Shown: positions 32,351 through 50,324, counted from the stretch's first letter. The stretch is 64,000 nucleotides of DNA from Tetraselmis striata (GCA_006384855.1 VCJN01000233.1:62001-126000), one strand, 5' to 3'. Numbers and translations: made by a program. The notes: generated by a model from the letters alone, not told the origin.

Positions 32351-34596
32351 ATGGCGCTCACCAAGTTCCGCACCGCGCTTGGAAGCGGCGCCAGCCTGGG
32401 CGACTTTCTCAAGTTCGGCGCCTGGAAGGGACTCATCCTGGGCGACGTCGGGTAGTGACCCCCCCCCCCCCCACCCCCCCCCCCCCCCCCCCCCCCCCCC
32501 GTTCCCCCCAAACCAGGCGTCCCTGCCCCTCCTCCAGGGCCCAGCCAACAGCCGTTACGGGCCCCCTCCTCCCCGCGCACCCGCTGTTCCACGGGGCGTG
32601 GCGGTTGCGCTACGCGGGGCAGTGTCCGAGCACCCAGGCCCGGCGCTGCACCCGGCGTTTAGGGTTACGCGCCCTGACGGCGGGCCCCGCATTCTGGCGA
32701 GACTGGGCTGGCTCAGGCCCGGGGACGGGAAGGGACAGGAAGAGGCGAGGATGGGGGTGCAGGGGCTGGCGCGTGTACAGGACAGCAAGGCAAGCTGCTA
32801 TCCTTCGTGTAGCCAGGTTGCGACCATGCTGGCCCTGCGGTGGCGGGGCGGTGCATTGCGCACCGTCATCTGGATGCACCACGTTATCATGCAGCTATAT
32901 ACACCACGCCATCATCCACCAGCTGTATTTTAGCATCCTTGGCAGCTGGGACCAGCTCCCCCGTCCGTATCTTCCAGACTGTCATCCTTGTGTCTCAGCG
33001 CCTGTGGGCGCCGCTACGGCATGCGCGGCAGCGGCGGCGGCGGGCATCGGGCGCTCCCCGCCCCTGAGGGAGGCCGCTAGAGAACGTGCGCGAGGGCGCG
33101 TGCCGGCTACCGTGAGGCTGACTGGCGCGGCTGGCTGGCAGGCAGGCGCTGTTCGTCCATGGGCCCAAGGCGGAGATGATCGGCGAGGACTGCCACGGGA
33201 ACAAGTACTTTGAGGGCAAGAACCTGCAGCAGGGTGAGCAAGCAGCCTCTGCATGGCTATGCGCGCAGTGCGCTGCTCTCCTCTACCACCCCTCTTCCCC
33301 CTCGCCCGCCCATCACCCTGCACCCGGGTGGCTCACCTGGGGCCGCCACCGCTGCGACAGGCCGCCACCGCTTTGTGATCTACCAGGACCTGGACAACAA
33401 GGACCCCTCCACTGTGCCCCCGCAGTGGCACAGTGCGCTCCCCTCCCCCCCCCCCCCCCCCCCTTCCCTCGCGCGCTTCTCCCTTCTCATGTGTTTAGGG
33501 CTATGGTCGATCCTAAAGGGGGCTTGCCTTGTCTTTGCCCTGATTCCCCGCCACCTTACCCCCCCCCCCCCCCCCCCCTCCCCCAACCCCCACCCCCACC
33601 CTCTGTTGCACAGGCTGGCTCAACTACGTGAGCGATGCTGCGCCCGGCAGGGTGAGACCCCCCCAAACCCCAACAAACCCAGATCTTGGCCCAGCCTACT
33701 CCCACCTCCCTTGTCGAGGGACTCCCACCGCCCACCCGCCGTTGGTCTGCGAGCGATTGTCACCATTTCTACGCGCATCATCGCGTACGGGTGCCGGCGC
33801 GGTGCTAAGAACACTGCGGATGAGAAATTGTTGACGAAACTATGGCGGAACGATAGCGAATGTTCTGGTGGGCTGCATGCAAGCCCACCTTCAGGGTTAT
33901 GACTAGGGTTCTCACATGCACGTCGGCACCCATGGCCCGTCCGTCAGTCAGTGTTACACACGCCCCATCGAGATTTTACGCCTGATGGAAATGCGCCAAG
34001 TCATGGACGATGGGCCGCAAACAGGGAACATTGCGGATTCTGTGGGCGCTGAGGCACTGCGATGATCATCCTCATTGATTTCCATAGGTCTCCTCCTCAT
34101 GCCATGATATCTGATGCATCGTTCTCGAATCATCGCGACATCCAGCCCTCGCTGTCTAGGCAAATTACTCGAATAGCCTCGCCGTACTTGTATCAAAAGA
34201 ATCTCCCTCTGCAAGGGGGACTTCCAAAGAGGTGCGGGTCACCGTGTTGGCTATCCTTTGAAGCTTGGACGGACAGCGGTAAATCTCCTTCGACCATCGA
34301 CAAAAACAATCACACAGACCTCAAACCCTAAAACCCTGGCTGCGGTAAATGGTGCCTTTGCTGTAGGTTAGGATTTAAACCCCAAACCTCATAATGAGCT
34401 CCCTGACCCTATTGGGATGCCCCGCCGTCTCACCGTCTGCGTGCGCGCCCGGCAGGAGGAGTGGCCGGCCATCAAGTTTGCGCCGGCAATCCACCCCAAG
34501 CACCCCTCCGGCACGCCGCAGGAGTACCACCCCAAGGGGCACTACCTCAACCCGCAGCGGCGGCAGTGGAAAAAGATGGAGTTCTGGCAGCCGTGA
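32351..34596 (+). CDS. NDUFA12: Complex I subunit NDUFA12 (B17.2), five exons
   Basis: An accessory subunit of mitochondrial NADH:ubiquinone oxidoreductase on the matrix arm. Exons 32351-32451, 33142-33233, 33361-33432, 33614-33651, 34456-34596 give 147 residues, close to the usual 140-150. Family signatures visible: KAEMIGEDCHGNKYFEGKN, then GRHRFVIYQ, then VPPQWHSWLNYVSDAAPGR across two junctions, and the C-terminal HPSGTPQEYHPKGHYLNP with KKMEFWQP. No cleavable presequence, as expected for the family. Introns 1 and 3 start with long C tracts behind the donor. Intron 4 (804 bp) contains repeat family T and a telomere-like stretch. Junctions are GT-AG and all preserve frame. Confidence 0.94.
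33791..33931 (+). repeat. Dispersed repeat family T, copy 1 (NDUFA12 intron 4)
   Basis: Starts GTGCCGGCGCGGTGCTAAGA and ends GCACGTCGGCACCC, with GGCTGCATGCAAGCCCA in the middle. It aligns over its full length with 35658-35820. Related copies lie in AroB introns. Confidence 0.7.
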
Positions 34597-35657
34597 GCGC
34601 GCCCCGCGCCGTGTGCGTCCACGTCGACCCGCGTCTCCACCGCCCCTCTTTTGCCAAGGAGACAGTCAGAGGAAACCCTTAGAAACCCTATCGGCCTGCC
34701 CCTGAGCGCCATGCTCCTGTGGCAGCCCCCCCCCCCCCCCCCCCCCCCTCCCCCCCGATTTAAAAACAGATGTATCCGCCGTCATCAGGGGCCGACGCGT
34801 GCCCCTCTTGGCCGCCCCAAAACCCACAACCCACCGGCCCGAGCCGCTGCGCTGCAGAGCCCCACGTCGTGCTGTGCATGCTGTGCACATTTGGGGTTTT
34901 GAGACAGGGTTTGCGATCAACGCCACGCCATGGCCAGTAGGGTCTAGGATCACTGATCGGCCGATGTGCATTCGACATTTGGCATGCCGAAGAAAAAGGG
35001 TAATTTCCGAAAGCCCCCTCCCCCAAGGGATTGGACAAACACCTCCAGAAGTTTGGTGATGACTGTTTTATTTCTCATCAGGTCGATCGCTTGAAACTCG
35101 GGCGAGGGCAATAAAGCCGTTAAGTACTCCTGCGCACACCGCGAGCCAGGTATATACGCCCCAGTGACTGCGCTACATCCTTGTCATGCTGCGTAATAAC
35201 ACGCTTTGTCTGATATTGTTAATACCTACAACAAAAACAGGGGATAATGCTCACGCTGTGGGCAAACTAGGGTATGGCGCTAGGTCAAGCGCCAATGAAT
35301 GTAATAGCGCTTGGGGTTCACGATGTACCTGCATCGTTTCTGACAACCCGGCGAGGCAAGCAAAGGTACCTCCATGTGTTATTCTACCGGATTATCCGCA
35401 AATATAGCGCGCAGTCTCCGGGTTCATTGTCCAAGACAATTCATCAGCCGGCGAACTGCGGACCCAAGTGGGTGATACGGGTGCTTTAAAATCGCAGTGA
35501 GGGAAAACATGCACCGCGGACATCCTGGGCGCGTGCCAGCCATGCACTTTGGACGATTTGGACCGCGCAATGCACACATCCGCCATGCGGGGGGGTGGGG
35601 GGGGGGGGGTGCTCTAGTCTCCGCAGCTTGCGGCCAGGACTACCCGCCCGCTACCGG

Positions 35658-35820
35658 TGCCGGCGCGGTACAAAGAACACAGCGCGAACGAGAGCACCAC
35701 CATGCCTGCCAGAGGTCTAAGGTGGGCAAAACTATCACGGAACGATTGCGGACGTTCTCATAGGCTGCATGCAAGCCCAATTTGAGGCTTATAAGGGGTC
35801 TCAAAGGTGCGTCGGCACCC
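35658..35820 (+). repeat. Dispersed repeat family T, copy 2 (intergenic)
   Basis: Begins GTGCCGGCGCGGTACAAAGA, passes through CGGAACGATTGCGGACGTTC and GGCTGCATGCAAGCCCAA, and ends GTGCGTCGGCACCC. It has the same order and ends as copy 1, with a 20-bp longer middle. Confidence 0.7.
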
Positions 35821-36490
35821 TCTCGCTATCTGAACGTCTACATTCGTATGCCCCCCCCCCCCCCCCCCCACCCCGGCCCGGGTGTCGGGAAGGACCCGTG
35901 CCACATCACGGCGGCTCACTGCACCCAGGATGGAAGGAGGGTTACCGGCATGTACCGGGTGTAAGGATGTGCTACTCAGATTCGACGACGCACCGAACGT
36001 CACGTCGCCCCCCGCGTATGTATGCCTCAGTATGCCGGCAGTCGCATGTGATGGCAGCAAACCCGTTGAGGCTGGGAGTGATGCCATCAATGTGGCCGGC
36101 CCCCTCGCCATCATCCTGAAGCATCAATGGACGCGAGGCTCCCAGTTCCTCCCATCCACCCTGCCCTTCCGGCTCGGCGCGCATGCCAACCGCTGCATCG
36201 GCACTTCTGCCATGTTTGGGAATGGGACGCTCCATGCGGAACAACTGTCATATCGCAATGAAGGTCGGTGACACCGCTGCCAACATGATGCATCACCAGT
36301 GATTACATGCATCGACCCGCTTTGGCGTCGTGGGCATCTCCTCCAACTTGTTTCGTGGCGCGGGTGCATGCTACACCGTCCGGCGCATGCGGAGGCGGCC
36401 CATCGCGCCAGAAGGAGAAGATACCGTATCATTCAACCGGGTCCATTCAGTCCAAAAATGATTTGTGTCGCATTGTCGAAGTTAAGACAT

Positions 36491-36522
<32 letters not shown>
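36491..36522. repeat. (CA)n microsatellite
   Basis: 16 CA units in the NDUFA12-AroB intergenic region. Confidence 0.9.
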
Positions 36523-36524
<2 letters not shown>

Positions 36525-37073
36525 CAGTAGTATTGTTAGGCGGGTAGTCATTGACCCGCCTTTGTGTTGAGCCGCCGCCGACGATGCGCATGCCATACAC
36601 GAGGTAACTACGCAGAACCAGGAGATCAATACACAAGGCACGGCAAGCGCGACTCGTACGAGTGTTAATTGCGCGTGTCAGGCCGCTCCTCATAGGCCAA
36701 AAATCAGGAAAAAACGCATGTTTGTACGGGTGCATGTAACGCACGTGCGGGCCTCTATGGTTCTTTGCTGATCCGGATTTGATCCGTGATGATTTTGTCT
36801 CTATTTTTACAATGCACAGCAAGGTGTGTCCTTTTCACCAGAAACTGCTCTTAACCGGCACCCATAGCTAACCCACAGGTCGGTGGTTAAAGTACGCAGC
36901 GCGATATCGGCATGTGCAATTAATTACATGGCGCGGCGGCGGGTCGCCACCGCGCTCTGGTTGGGCGCAGTGCGTCGCCAAAGCCCGCCTCCAGCGCTTA
37001 TGGTATATGTTTGTCCTTGATGATAAGTTATTGGGCGTCGTTTAGCGCCCGCTCCCGCGGCGCCGTCGTAGTC

Positions 37074-42867
<5,794 letters not shown>

Positions 42868-43622
42868 GGCGCGGCCAGCAGCGCGGCGCCCGCGGGAGGG
42901 AGCCTGGCGGGGCGCCGGGAGGGGTAGCAGGCAGGTTGTGGGGGTCAGGGCTGCAGCTGGGCTGCTGCTGTCCCCCCCCCCCCCCCCCCCCCTCCCCCCG
43001 GGCCCCCTCTGCCCCAGGGGGGGACCGGTGTTTTCCGCTCTGGCTTGTCAGGGAGTTCAGCTCAAATCATCCAGAATTCCGTGAAAATCAGCGATTCTGC
43101 CTGAATCCTCCTCGAATTCAGCCTGGAGTGAAACAGGTGTCACGTTGGGGAAAGGTGCAATATTCCATACATGGTCGATGCCATGCCACTGTGGTAACAA
43201 CATATTACCAGCCTGACCGCGCGCGGACATTCGACCAGAACTCGTCGGTTCAATCCAGCCCGAGAAGTGGACTGAGCTGGGAGTCGAAATTGGCAGCCAT
43301 GTCCGCGCTCAGCGCGAACAGCGGCAATGGCGCCCGGGGGATCGCGGCCTCCACGCGTGACGCCACATGCTGCGAGAGCAGCCACTGCACAAGCTGGCTC
43401 CGGATGACACGGCATGGCTGCGTGAACGGGGTGTGGGTGGCGCCCCCGTTGGAAGGGACAGAGTGCACCAATCGCGGCGAACCGGATGCGTCTGCTAGAT
43501 GTCCGCCGGCTAGGCTAGACGGTTTGCTCGGAGCCCAGCTCGGCATGCGCGACGACGGGAAGACCAACAGCGGGGGAAGCATAGCAGTGAGGTTGTCGGT
43601 GGTTGGAGGCGGGCGGGCGTAC

Positions 43623-43784
43623 CGGTGGGTCGCTCCGCGCGGTGGTGGTACGGCGCGCGGGGGTGGCCGGCGAGGGCGAGGCGCAACGGAGGGTGGCGGC
43701 CGCGCGGGGCAGCCGGCGGCCTGCGAGAGCGCCGGCGCGTGGCGCGCCAGGGAGAATTTGGACCGAGGCCACGAGGGATGCCAT
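43623..43784 (-). CDS. Candidate transit-peptide exon of AroB
   Basis: 54 codons starting MASLVASVQILPGAPRAGAL, with Ala, Arg, Ser and Pro and no acidic residue until SDPP at the end, as in a plastid transit peptide. The frame ends at a possible donor, GTACGC (phase 0). An acceptor CGCCAG at 42904-42909 would open, in phase 0, an extended exon 1 (42765-42903) reading APSRGRRAAGRAMAASSN into the AroB sequence. The same donor hexamer is used by POLA2 exon 2. This would give a 446-residue plastid precursor. It is inferred from frame and composition only; the mature enzyme could also start at 42867. Confidence 0.4.
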
Positions 43785-44024
43785 GCCGTAAAGGATGAGG
43801 CGTTTCCCTGAAGAAGAGAGAGTTGTGGTGGCGGAAGAAGGACGGGGGGTTGCGGCGTTCTGGGGGCTGCGCGATCGGGATGCTGGTGGCGGCGCCTGCT
43901 GGTACGCGCTGTCTGCTCATACAGATACTGCGGACTACAGCAGTCGACGGGTCGCGCAATGTAGGGTGCGCTGATTTCGTCGTCTATTCCAATGTCGCGA
44001 CGACGCAATACCGTAGCTAGTACC

Positions 44025-44150
44025 GGTGCGAATTACAGAAAAGGCAGTGACAAATCCACCTACTGCTGAAAGTAGTGCTAAAAAATCAACACATCAAGCC
44101 GCCTAAATAAAAGCAGCCCGCATCCCGCATGAGGCGGGATGGATCAGCTA
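44025..44150 (+). repeat. Dispersed repeat family H, copy 3
   Basis: GGTGCGAATTACAGAAAAGG, AAATCCACCTACTGCTGAAA and TCAAGCCGCCTAAATAAAAG, then GCCCGCATCCCGCATGAGGC. It is the best match to copy 2 (31960-32155) and to copy 1 read in reverse. Confidence 0.65.
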
Positions 44151-44244
44151 GTACCGGTAGTAGTGACCATTGCTTGTAGCGATATATATCCACAAATTCC
44201 GGTACATTGCCGCGGCAAATTAATTGTCCGCGACGGTGTCATAA

Positions 44245-44495
44245 GAGTAAAGTAAAGTTTGCCCCGGGACAACGGCCGAAGCCGCCCCAGCGCGTGACCT
44301 CTTGCGCCAACTGCAGTCTGGCATAGCCCGTAGACCATTGCCTCATTCGAATCCCGAAGGATAAACGCATAATCAACCAGGTAAACCCAGGACACGCCGG
44401 GACGATATGGCCGAAACATATCGACCATGAATCGATCCAGGGACCTCTCATCGCGTACGAGACGACCGCTCAACCGAGCGGACAAGCCATGTACA
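44245..44495 (-). repeat. Dispersed repeat family M, right half, copy 2, with conserved peptide
   Basis: It matches 30524-30771. The minus-strand frame starts MSARLSGRLVRDERSLDRFM at 44485 and continues YRPGVSWVYLVD, SNEAMVYGLCQT, GARGHALGRLRPLSRGKLYF. Differences from the partner are mostly substitutions and indels in multiples of three, so the reading frame has been kept. The left half of the unit is absent here. Confidence 0.6.
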
Positions 44496-44599
44496 TGGTG
44501 TCATCATTCCGCAGCCTCGCGCCGGTGTGAACGAGTGTGTCCTAATAAACATCGATGTATAACATATTTATTAACGATATATTCGATGGGGTAGAACAT

Positions 44600-45894
44600 C
44601 TAGGGTGTGATGTACAATGCATGGTGCACCGACACATTAGCGGCAAGGCAACCACTAAGGGTGCCAAGTCGGTTATACGCGGACGACGTTGTTGGTATCA
44701 CATGCTCGTTCGATAACCTGCATGCCATGCTCGCCCACTTCTCGCAATATCCGGAGGGGCATTTTATGTGTTTGGGGTACATAAGTGTGGGGTGATGGCA
44801 TTAGGCCGATATTCCGACGAGATCGCATTACGCGAACAAGCTGCCTGATGGAAGCTTGGGGGGGGAACGGGTACCGGTTGTAAATGAATATAGGTATTTG
44901 GGCACGGTCATTAAGTCGGATTTAGGTATGCAACACGTAGTAGACGACCGGGTCAAGAAGGGGAAACGCGCCATTGAGGCGCTCGATTCGGTATTAGTCG
45001 GCGGACGGGGCATAATTCCTATTAATGTGCGTGTGTCTGTCTTAAAAACCTGTGTACTGCCGGTTTTAAATTACGGGTGTGAAGTATGGGGCATGGATAG
45101 AACTAGCGGCGCCAATAAATTACAAACCGTACTCAATGAATGCTTGCGGTGTCTCATTGGGGTTGGTAAAAACTCCCATGCGGGGTGGCCACTGCACCGA
45201 TGATGCGGGAATTGAATATTGCGCCCATAGCGGCTACGGCCGCTGCGGCACGGGCTCGGGCATTCCTTAAAGCATCCGACTTAAATACATGTATAACCCA
45301 TTTAGTAGATCAGCGAAGTTGGGCGCGCCCTGATACGTGGACGTCGGGGATTGTGCGGAGGTTAGATCGACTAGCTAGGGCGAACGTAGGGCTAGCTGCC
45401 TACTTGAGGGGGCGCACCTTCCACTTGAGTGGAGGTCACTAGCCGCGCGCGATGCCGCTAAACTAGTAAAGGCATCGGTGTGGGCACGTTACGAATCGTC
45501 AGCATCGTTAGCATGCAATAAAGCATGGGGTATGTATGTCCTGGCATCTTATGCGCCAAACCCGTTACCGCAGTACGGTGTGGTTGTCCCCGGAGGGGTT
45601 GTGGCCGGGCTACACATTATGATACAATTACGCACCCGAGTATTTCCCACTGCCCGCCGATTGGCCCGGATTCATGCCACGCATGTGCGGCTCCTGGAAC
45701 ACTGCCATGCATGTGGCGGAGGTGAATCTGAGACTATCGAACATATGTTGGTGGAGTGCCCGCGGTGGGGGTATCACCGTCATAATTTTGGGTTGTTAGT
45801 TCCGGAGTTAATGGATTTTATTAGTACTCAGGTTATTGCGTCAACACCCGAGGACTTAACTGCCTTTATTTTGGGCGGGGTCCCCCTCCCTTGA
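44600..45894 (+). pseudogene. Decayed non-LTR retrotransposon (reverse transcriptase C-terminal half)
   Basis: Pieces in several frames: 44607-44795 with VPSRLYADDVVGITCSFDNL (the YADD catalytic motif at 44676-44687); 44856-45203 with NEYRYLGTVIKSDLGMQHVV and VLKTCVLPVLNYGCEVWG, both typical of the thumb/connection region of LINE-type RTs; 45185-45442 with MRELNIAPIAATAAAARARA; and 45478-45894 with CHACGGGESETIEHMLVECP, the C-x2-C-x8-H-x4-C finger at the end of many LINE proteins. Frame changes and stops show it is dead. The 5' half (endonuclease) is not present. Clade not determined. Confidence 0.8.
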
Positions 45895-47018
45895 CGGCGC
45901 CCAGGATTTTACTGGGAATGGGAAATTTTTCCAGCTATGGCGTCGGGCCCTCCCTCACATTGCCTTCTTTGTTGCACATGTATCGCACTCCCGAAATGCT
46001 TTGCTCCGCGGGTTGGGGCTTGCCTCAACGCGCATTACTCGAATGGGCCGACGCCCAAACGGGTAGGGCGGACCTTTCGTGGTCAGTGCCGGGTATTTTC
46101 ATGGCATTGTTTTATACGGTGATCCAACAATGTTGGAAATTCCGTCACTGGCCTCCAATTAGTCATCCAGAATGTTTCGGCAATTTACTTGATGACTATA
46201 ACGGAGCGTCGCCTACCCAAGGCTTTCCGTAACTGGATTACTGCCTAAACGGCCGTCATAGAGACTATGCAAGGGTGTCACTGGTGCCAATCTTGTCCCG
46301 GGGGCGAAAAAAACCCGATTTTTTGCAGACGAGCTCCTCCACAACCCAGGCAATCATGGCCCCACGCATGGGAGGCGGCTACTTTATTGAGCGAGGATGC
46401 AATGGCTAGGGTGCGCAACATGCTTCACCTCCCCAATCGGTTGAAGGGTGCTAGCATCTGCCGCATGTCTAGAATTAGTCAGTGTCTTCATCGGTTGCAT
46501 GAACGGCATGATCCTTCCGAGATTCCTCACTAGAAACTCCGACACGAACACCCCCGCCACCCCTTTTTTTACCCACCACTTGGCCGAGGCAACTTCAATG
46601 CGACTTCCTCCGCCCATCAATTTGCTCACTTTCTCAACGATGCTCGTGGGTCAGCCCGCTACGCCGCGGCGGTGTGGGAGGCGTGGGGGCGCCTCCATGT
46701 GGCTACTGCGATGCGCGAGGCGTGGGGGCGCCTCCATGCGGCCACTTCAACATTGCGGACGCGTGATGGAGCGCGGGGCGGAAGATGTGCCGGGCTCGCA
46801 AAAGATGACGGCTATCCCCGACCGAGCCAACAACTCTTGGCTCCGGAACTTTTGAATTTTTTTACAACTTTGCCCTCGCTTAGTCTTTTCACTAAGCATG
46901 CCAGCTGTCTTACGGCCCGGCGCCACGAACATGCAAAGGGTCCACTAATTAAAGCAGTGCATGGCGTGCATCCCTTAGAAGGCCAGGTCCGTCGTCCCCC
47001 CTCCCAGCCGCCAGCATA
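45895..47018 (+). other. Unrecognised, probably mobile-element derived sequence
   Basis: Frames at 45891-46232 and 46267-46533 (ARVRNMLHLPNRLKGASICR) resemble the tails of RT proteins but cannot be assigned. A tandem duplication GAGGCGTGGGGGCGCCTCCA occurs twice at about 46678-46738. Confidence 0.35.
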
Positions 47019-48055
47019 GTGATTCCTCGTGAGCCGAGCCCTTCCTACATCACTGACCGTGGCACCGAGCCCCCATCCGCCAGTTTATTTGTTGGGAGGT
47101 GTGAAATTGAAATTGAGGGCACAACCCCTCAATTCGCCGAATGTGGAGGGATACCCCCCCCCTTCCGGCCCCTGCATCTCGTCGCAAGTACCATCTCACA
47201 GAGCGGCGACATATATGTCTCTGCTAAATCCATGTCATTTAAGCACCAGTCTAGTCATCTTGGAGTGCCTCCGCCCGCACTGCCCTATCTGCGCCCCTTT
47301 CCGCGGCTAACCTTGGAAGCCGCCTTCTCCGCTACGGCCATCTTATTCACCGCCAGCGCCTTCTCCGCGCGAATTTGCGCCGAGGAGGGCCACCGGCGCT
47401 CAATCTCCGACTCCACTGCCGCTCCTCCTCTAGCTTCTAAATTTGTTGTGTTGCACACCGCGATTAAATATCTAAAAGCATGTTGCGAGCAAGGTCGCAT
47501 GTTGTTTCAAGACCAGACCCGGCTAACCAGCCTTGTGTGTAATTATCATATGTACGTCAGAGCGTCACCACGTCAAATGGAGAAGACCCCGTGGCTGCGC
47601 CGACGCTCGAATCGCGGCAGGCATACATGTGGGCCCATCAACCTACATTGCTGCTCGAGCTGTCATCGTCGTTGGCCCAACAGACGGTTCGTGGACATGT
47701 TTTTGGTGGAAACGGAACACATGGCTCTGGCCCATGGCATCGCGTCGCGGCACAACCGACATGCAACGAGGGAGCCGCAGAGCGCTCCTACTTGCTGGAG
47801 CTAGCCCATAGCGGCCGTGTCGGAGCAAAATCCGCGAGTGACGAGGTCGACTACCTCGCGATGCCGGAGCTACTGCAAAGAGCAGAGTCTGGTTACGAGG
47901 ATGTTCGGCTAGTGGTCAGCCGAGTGCATGCGCTTTTTCCTTTGCGTAGCGACCCGACGAACGATTACCTCAAGCATGATGACCGGCGTCTGCTAGCAAA
48001 GGAGGAGTACATTTGGATGACGTTTTTTGGGGGCTACATGTTGGGATCTGCCTGA
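47019..48055 (+). other. Unrecognised frames, possible gag-like remnant
   Basis: Two overlapping frames, 47019-47804 (261 codons) and 47591-48055 (154 codons). The second ends with well-structured helical sequence (YLAMPELLQRAESGYEDVRL, EEYIWMTFFGGYMLG). No family is recognised. It lies immediately before the direct repeat at 48043 and in the same orientation as the recombinase remnant at 50.3-51.7 kb, so it could be a structural protein of the same dead element. Confidence 0.25.
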
Positions 48056-48290
48056 TACCCTAGCATCGTCCGATACCCTAGCACCGCCCGGACACATGGT
48101 CAAGTGCCTCTCCACGCGCACACCTGTCTCCCGACCCGGCGCGTGCCTATATCCCGGCCCGCCGGGCGCTCTGTTTCCACTCTCTTCCTGCCCACAGTCC
48201 CCGCTGCTCGAGTACGGCTCGCTAGCTACTCCCACTGTATGATGCTCCGAGCACTTCCACTCACCATCACCTCCACGGTTGAGCCGTTTA
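48043..48290 (+). repeat. About 245-bp direct repeat, copy 1
   Basis: Begins GGGATCTGCCTGATACCCTA and ends CACGGTTGAGCCGTTTA. The partner at 49949-50192 is about 90 percent identical by eye. Internally, GATACCCTAGCA occurs twice. The pair bounds a 1.66-kb segment. Confidence 0.8.
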
Positions 48291-48639
48291 GGTTGTGGGC
48301 CCTCACACGTCACGTGGGCGCGAGCGGGGTGCATGGAGAAGTCCGTGCGTTCGGCGCACGTCCGGAGTCGTTCGAAAAACGGCCGAGGCGGCTGCCACAA
48401 GGGCGCCAATAACTAGCCCACAAGGGGCGAGGGATGCACGCTGAGCCTCCGGGGGCCAGTACACAACCCTCCCGACACCGTATCGGGGTTCCGCCTACCG
48501 GCCCGAGAGAGCCAGCCTCCGGGGCTGCGCTCAACACACAAGCCTCCGGGACAAGTCACCGTCCTTAGATTTAAAATTTAGATTTAGAACCCCGTACCCC
48601 ACGGACAGCGACAACACAATGGAATATCCCACTTGCCAC

Positions 48640-48722
48640 CTTCGCCGGAGTGGACGACCGTTGTGGTGCTGCCCGCCTGTCACCTTCGCCGGAGCGGCGG
48701 ATGACCGTTGTGGTGCTGCTGG
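48640..48722. repeat. Tandem duplication of about 45 bp
   Basis: CACCTTCGCCGGAG followed by ACCGTTGTGGTGCTGC occurs twice in a row with a small insertion in the second unit. Confidence 0.7.
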
Positions 48723-49329
48723 CCACTCGTCGACCGCGCGTACAGGGGATAACACGAGCAGTACCAATATCGCAGCACATATCTCCTGGCAGCCCGCTCA
48801 CGAGCAGTATGCGTATGAGCAACCCGACTACGAACGGCTACCCAGCCATGCGCCTACCTACCCGCGCCAAGTCCCGCCTATCACATCCCACTTATCGGAC
48901 GCAGCAACGTGGTACTCTTGCCGCCGACGCTGGACCGCGTAGCGGGCATCCACTTCGTCGTGCAGTAATTAGTGCGTAGTGCAGTGCTCGTGCTTCATAC
49001 AACGGCAGCAGATCGTCACATGGCGACTTCTCCGTTGCGGGCCGCCTGGCGAGAACGCGCATCTACGACACCGCGGTCGTGGATCATCCTATGGGCGGCC
49101 GCTGCGACGACCATAGGCCTTGCGCATACTGCGCAGATCTTCATGGCCAACCCGATGCACCGACAACGACGGCGACAAAACCAGCCACTGCGCCGGCTGG
49201 GCGCGCAAGAACACCAACTTCCGCGCCGCGCCCGACGGCTGCTACCGCCGTTGCATCATCGGCGAGCGAAAAGGCGACCGCAAGGAGGGCGTCGAGTGCA
49301 CCATCCGGATTAGCAGCCTGCCTACAGGC

Positions 49330-49740
49330 AGCCCAGCTACGAGCAGCATGTGTATGAGCTACCTGGGCTCCCCCGAGTGCGTTGGCTATCTGCCTTTTGG
49401 CCTTAAGGCGCGCGTTCGCGATGGGGCTAGCGTCGGCGAGGCATTGCTACTACTGGGTGCACGCAACTCAGCTACGAGCAGCCCGTGCTCAGCAGTCCCA
49501 CCGCCCGAAGAGAGACTGCCATAGACCATCTTGCGCGACGTACTACCCGGCATCACCCAGGGCACGAAAATGACGCCCACCTCGCGGCCTCATCACCGGC
49601 CAGCGACGAGCAGCCCGCACCTATGAGCAGCGCAGCTATGCGCTGCCTGGGTTCCCCCGACTGCGTTGGCTATCTGCCCTTTGGTCTGGATGCGTGCGTG
49701 CGCTATGGGGCTAGCGTTAGCGGTGAGGCAGCAAACCTCA
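49330..49740 (+). repeat. Two-copy repeat of about 120 bp within 48.3-49.9 kb segment
   Basis: TCCCCCGAGTGCGTTGGCTA at 49370 and TCCCCCGACTGCGTTGGCTA at 49653 head matching stretches that continue with CTGCC-TTTGG and ATGGGGCTAGCGT. Both units are open in the same kind of frame (VGYLPFGL), suggesting an internally repetitive former coding region. Confidence 0.55.
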
Positions 49741-49948
49741 CGGACTGCGCTACCACGACGGCGGCCAAGCCGCTAGTCATAGGCGGCATGATGACAAGTC
49801 GCACAGGGACATATGTAGGCTAGTCGCTACAATATTTAATACATATGCTAGGGATAACTCAGTACCATATTCCCATTGATGTTCCAATTGCACACGCAAC
49901 GGTCAGCAATGATCTGCTGACCCCCGTGTGCAATTGAGGAGGGCTGTA

Positions 49949-50192
49949 GGGATCTGCCTGATACCCTAGCATCGTCCGATACCCTAGCACCGCCCGGACA
50001 CATGGTCACGCGCCTTTCCACGCGCGCACATGTCTCCCGACCCGGTGCGTGCCTATATCCCGGCCCGCTGAGCGCTATGTTTCCACTCTCTTCATGCCCA
50101 CAGTCCCTGCAGCTCGAGTCCGGCTCGCTACTCCCACTGTAAGATGCTCCGAGCACTTCCACTCACCATCACCTTCACGGTTGAGCCGTTTA
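49949..50192 (+). repeat. About 245-bp direct repeat, copy 2
   Basis: Partner of 48043-48290, in the same orientation. Could be terminal repeats of a deleted retroelement, but I see no primer-binding site or polypurine tract next to either copy. Confidence 0.8.
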
Positions 50193-50324
50193 CTATATGA
50201 CTTCTCTTTTCGTGGCTCTCAACGAGCTGCTACCTTACGTCCTTGTTTCTAATCAAGCCTTAATCTCCTACCTCACGCGCGCCGAGGTCATCGCCAAGGC
50301 GTTTCGTTTTCGTCTAGTTTTTTA

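Larger units (their letters stand above)
34597..37073. other. Intergenic between convergent NDUFA12 and AroB
   Basis: It contains repeat family T copy 2 (35658-35820), poly-C tracts (about 34726-34748, 35852-35868), and a CA microsatellite. A frame at 35782-35964 shows ITAAHC, the serine-protease histidine motif, but nothing else of that family; I treat it as chance. The frame at 35882-36271 is not recognised. Confidence 0.45.

Noticed and set aside
35782-35964. ITAAHC in a short frame, resembling the histidine motif of trypsin-like proteases
   Set aside because: Only five residues match, no Asp or Ser motif or protease-like context follows in any frame, and the frame stops after about 20 more residues.
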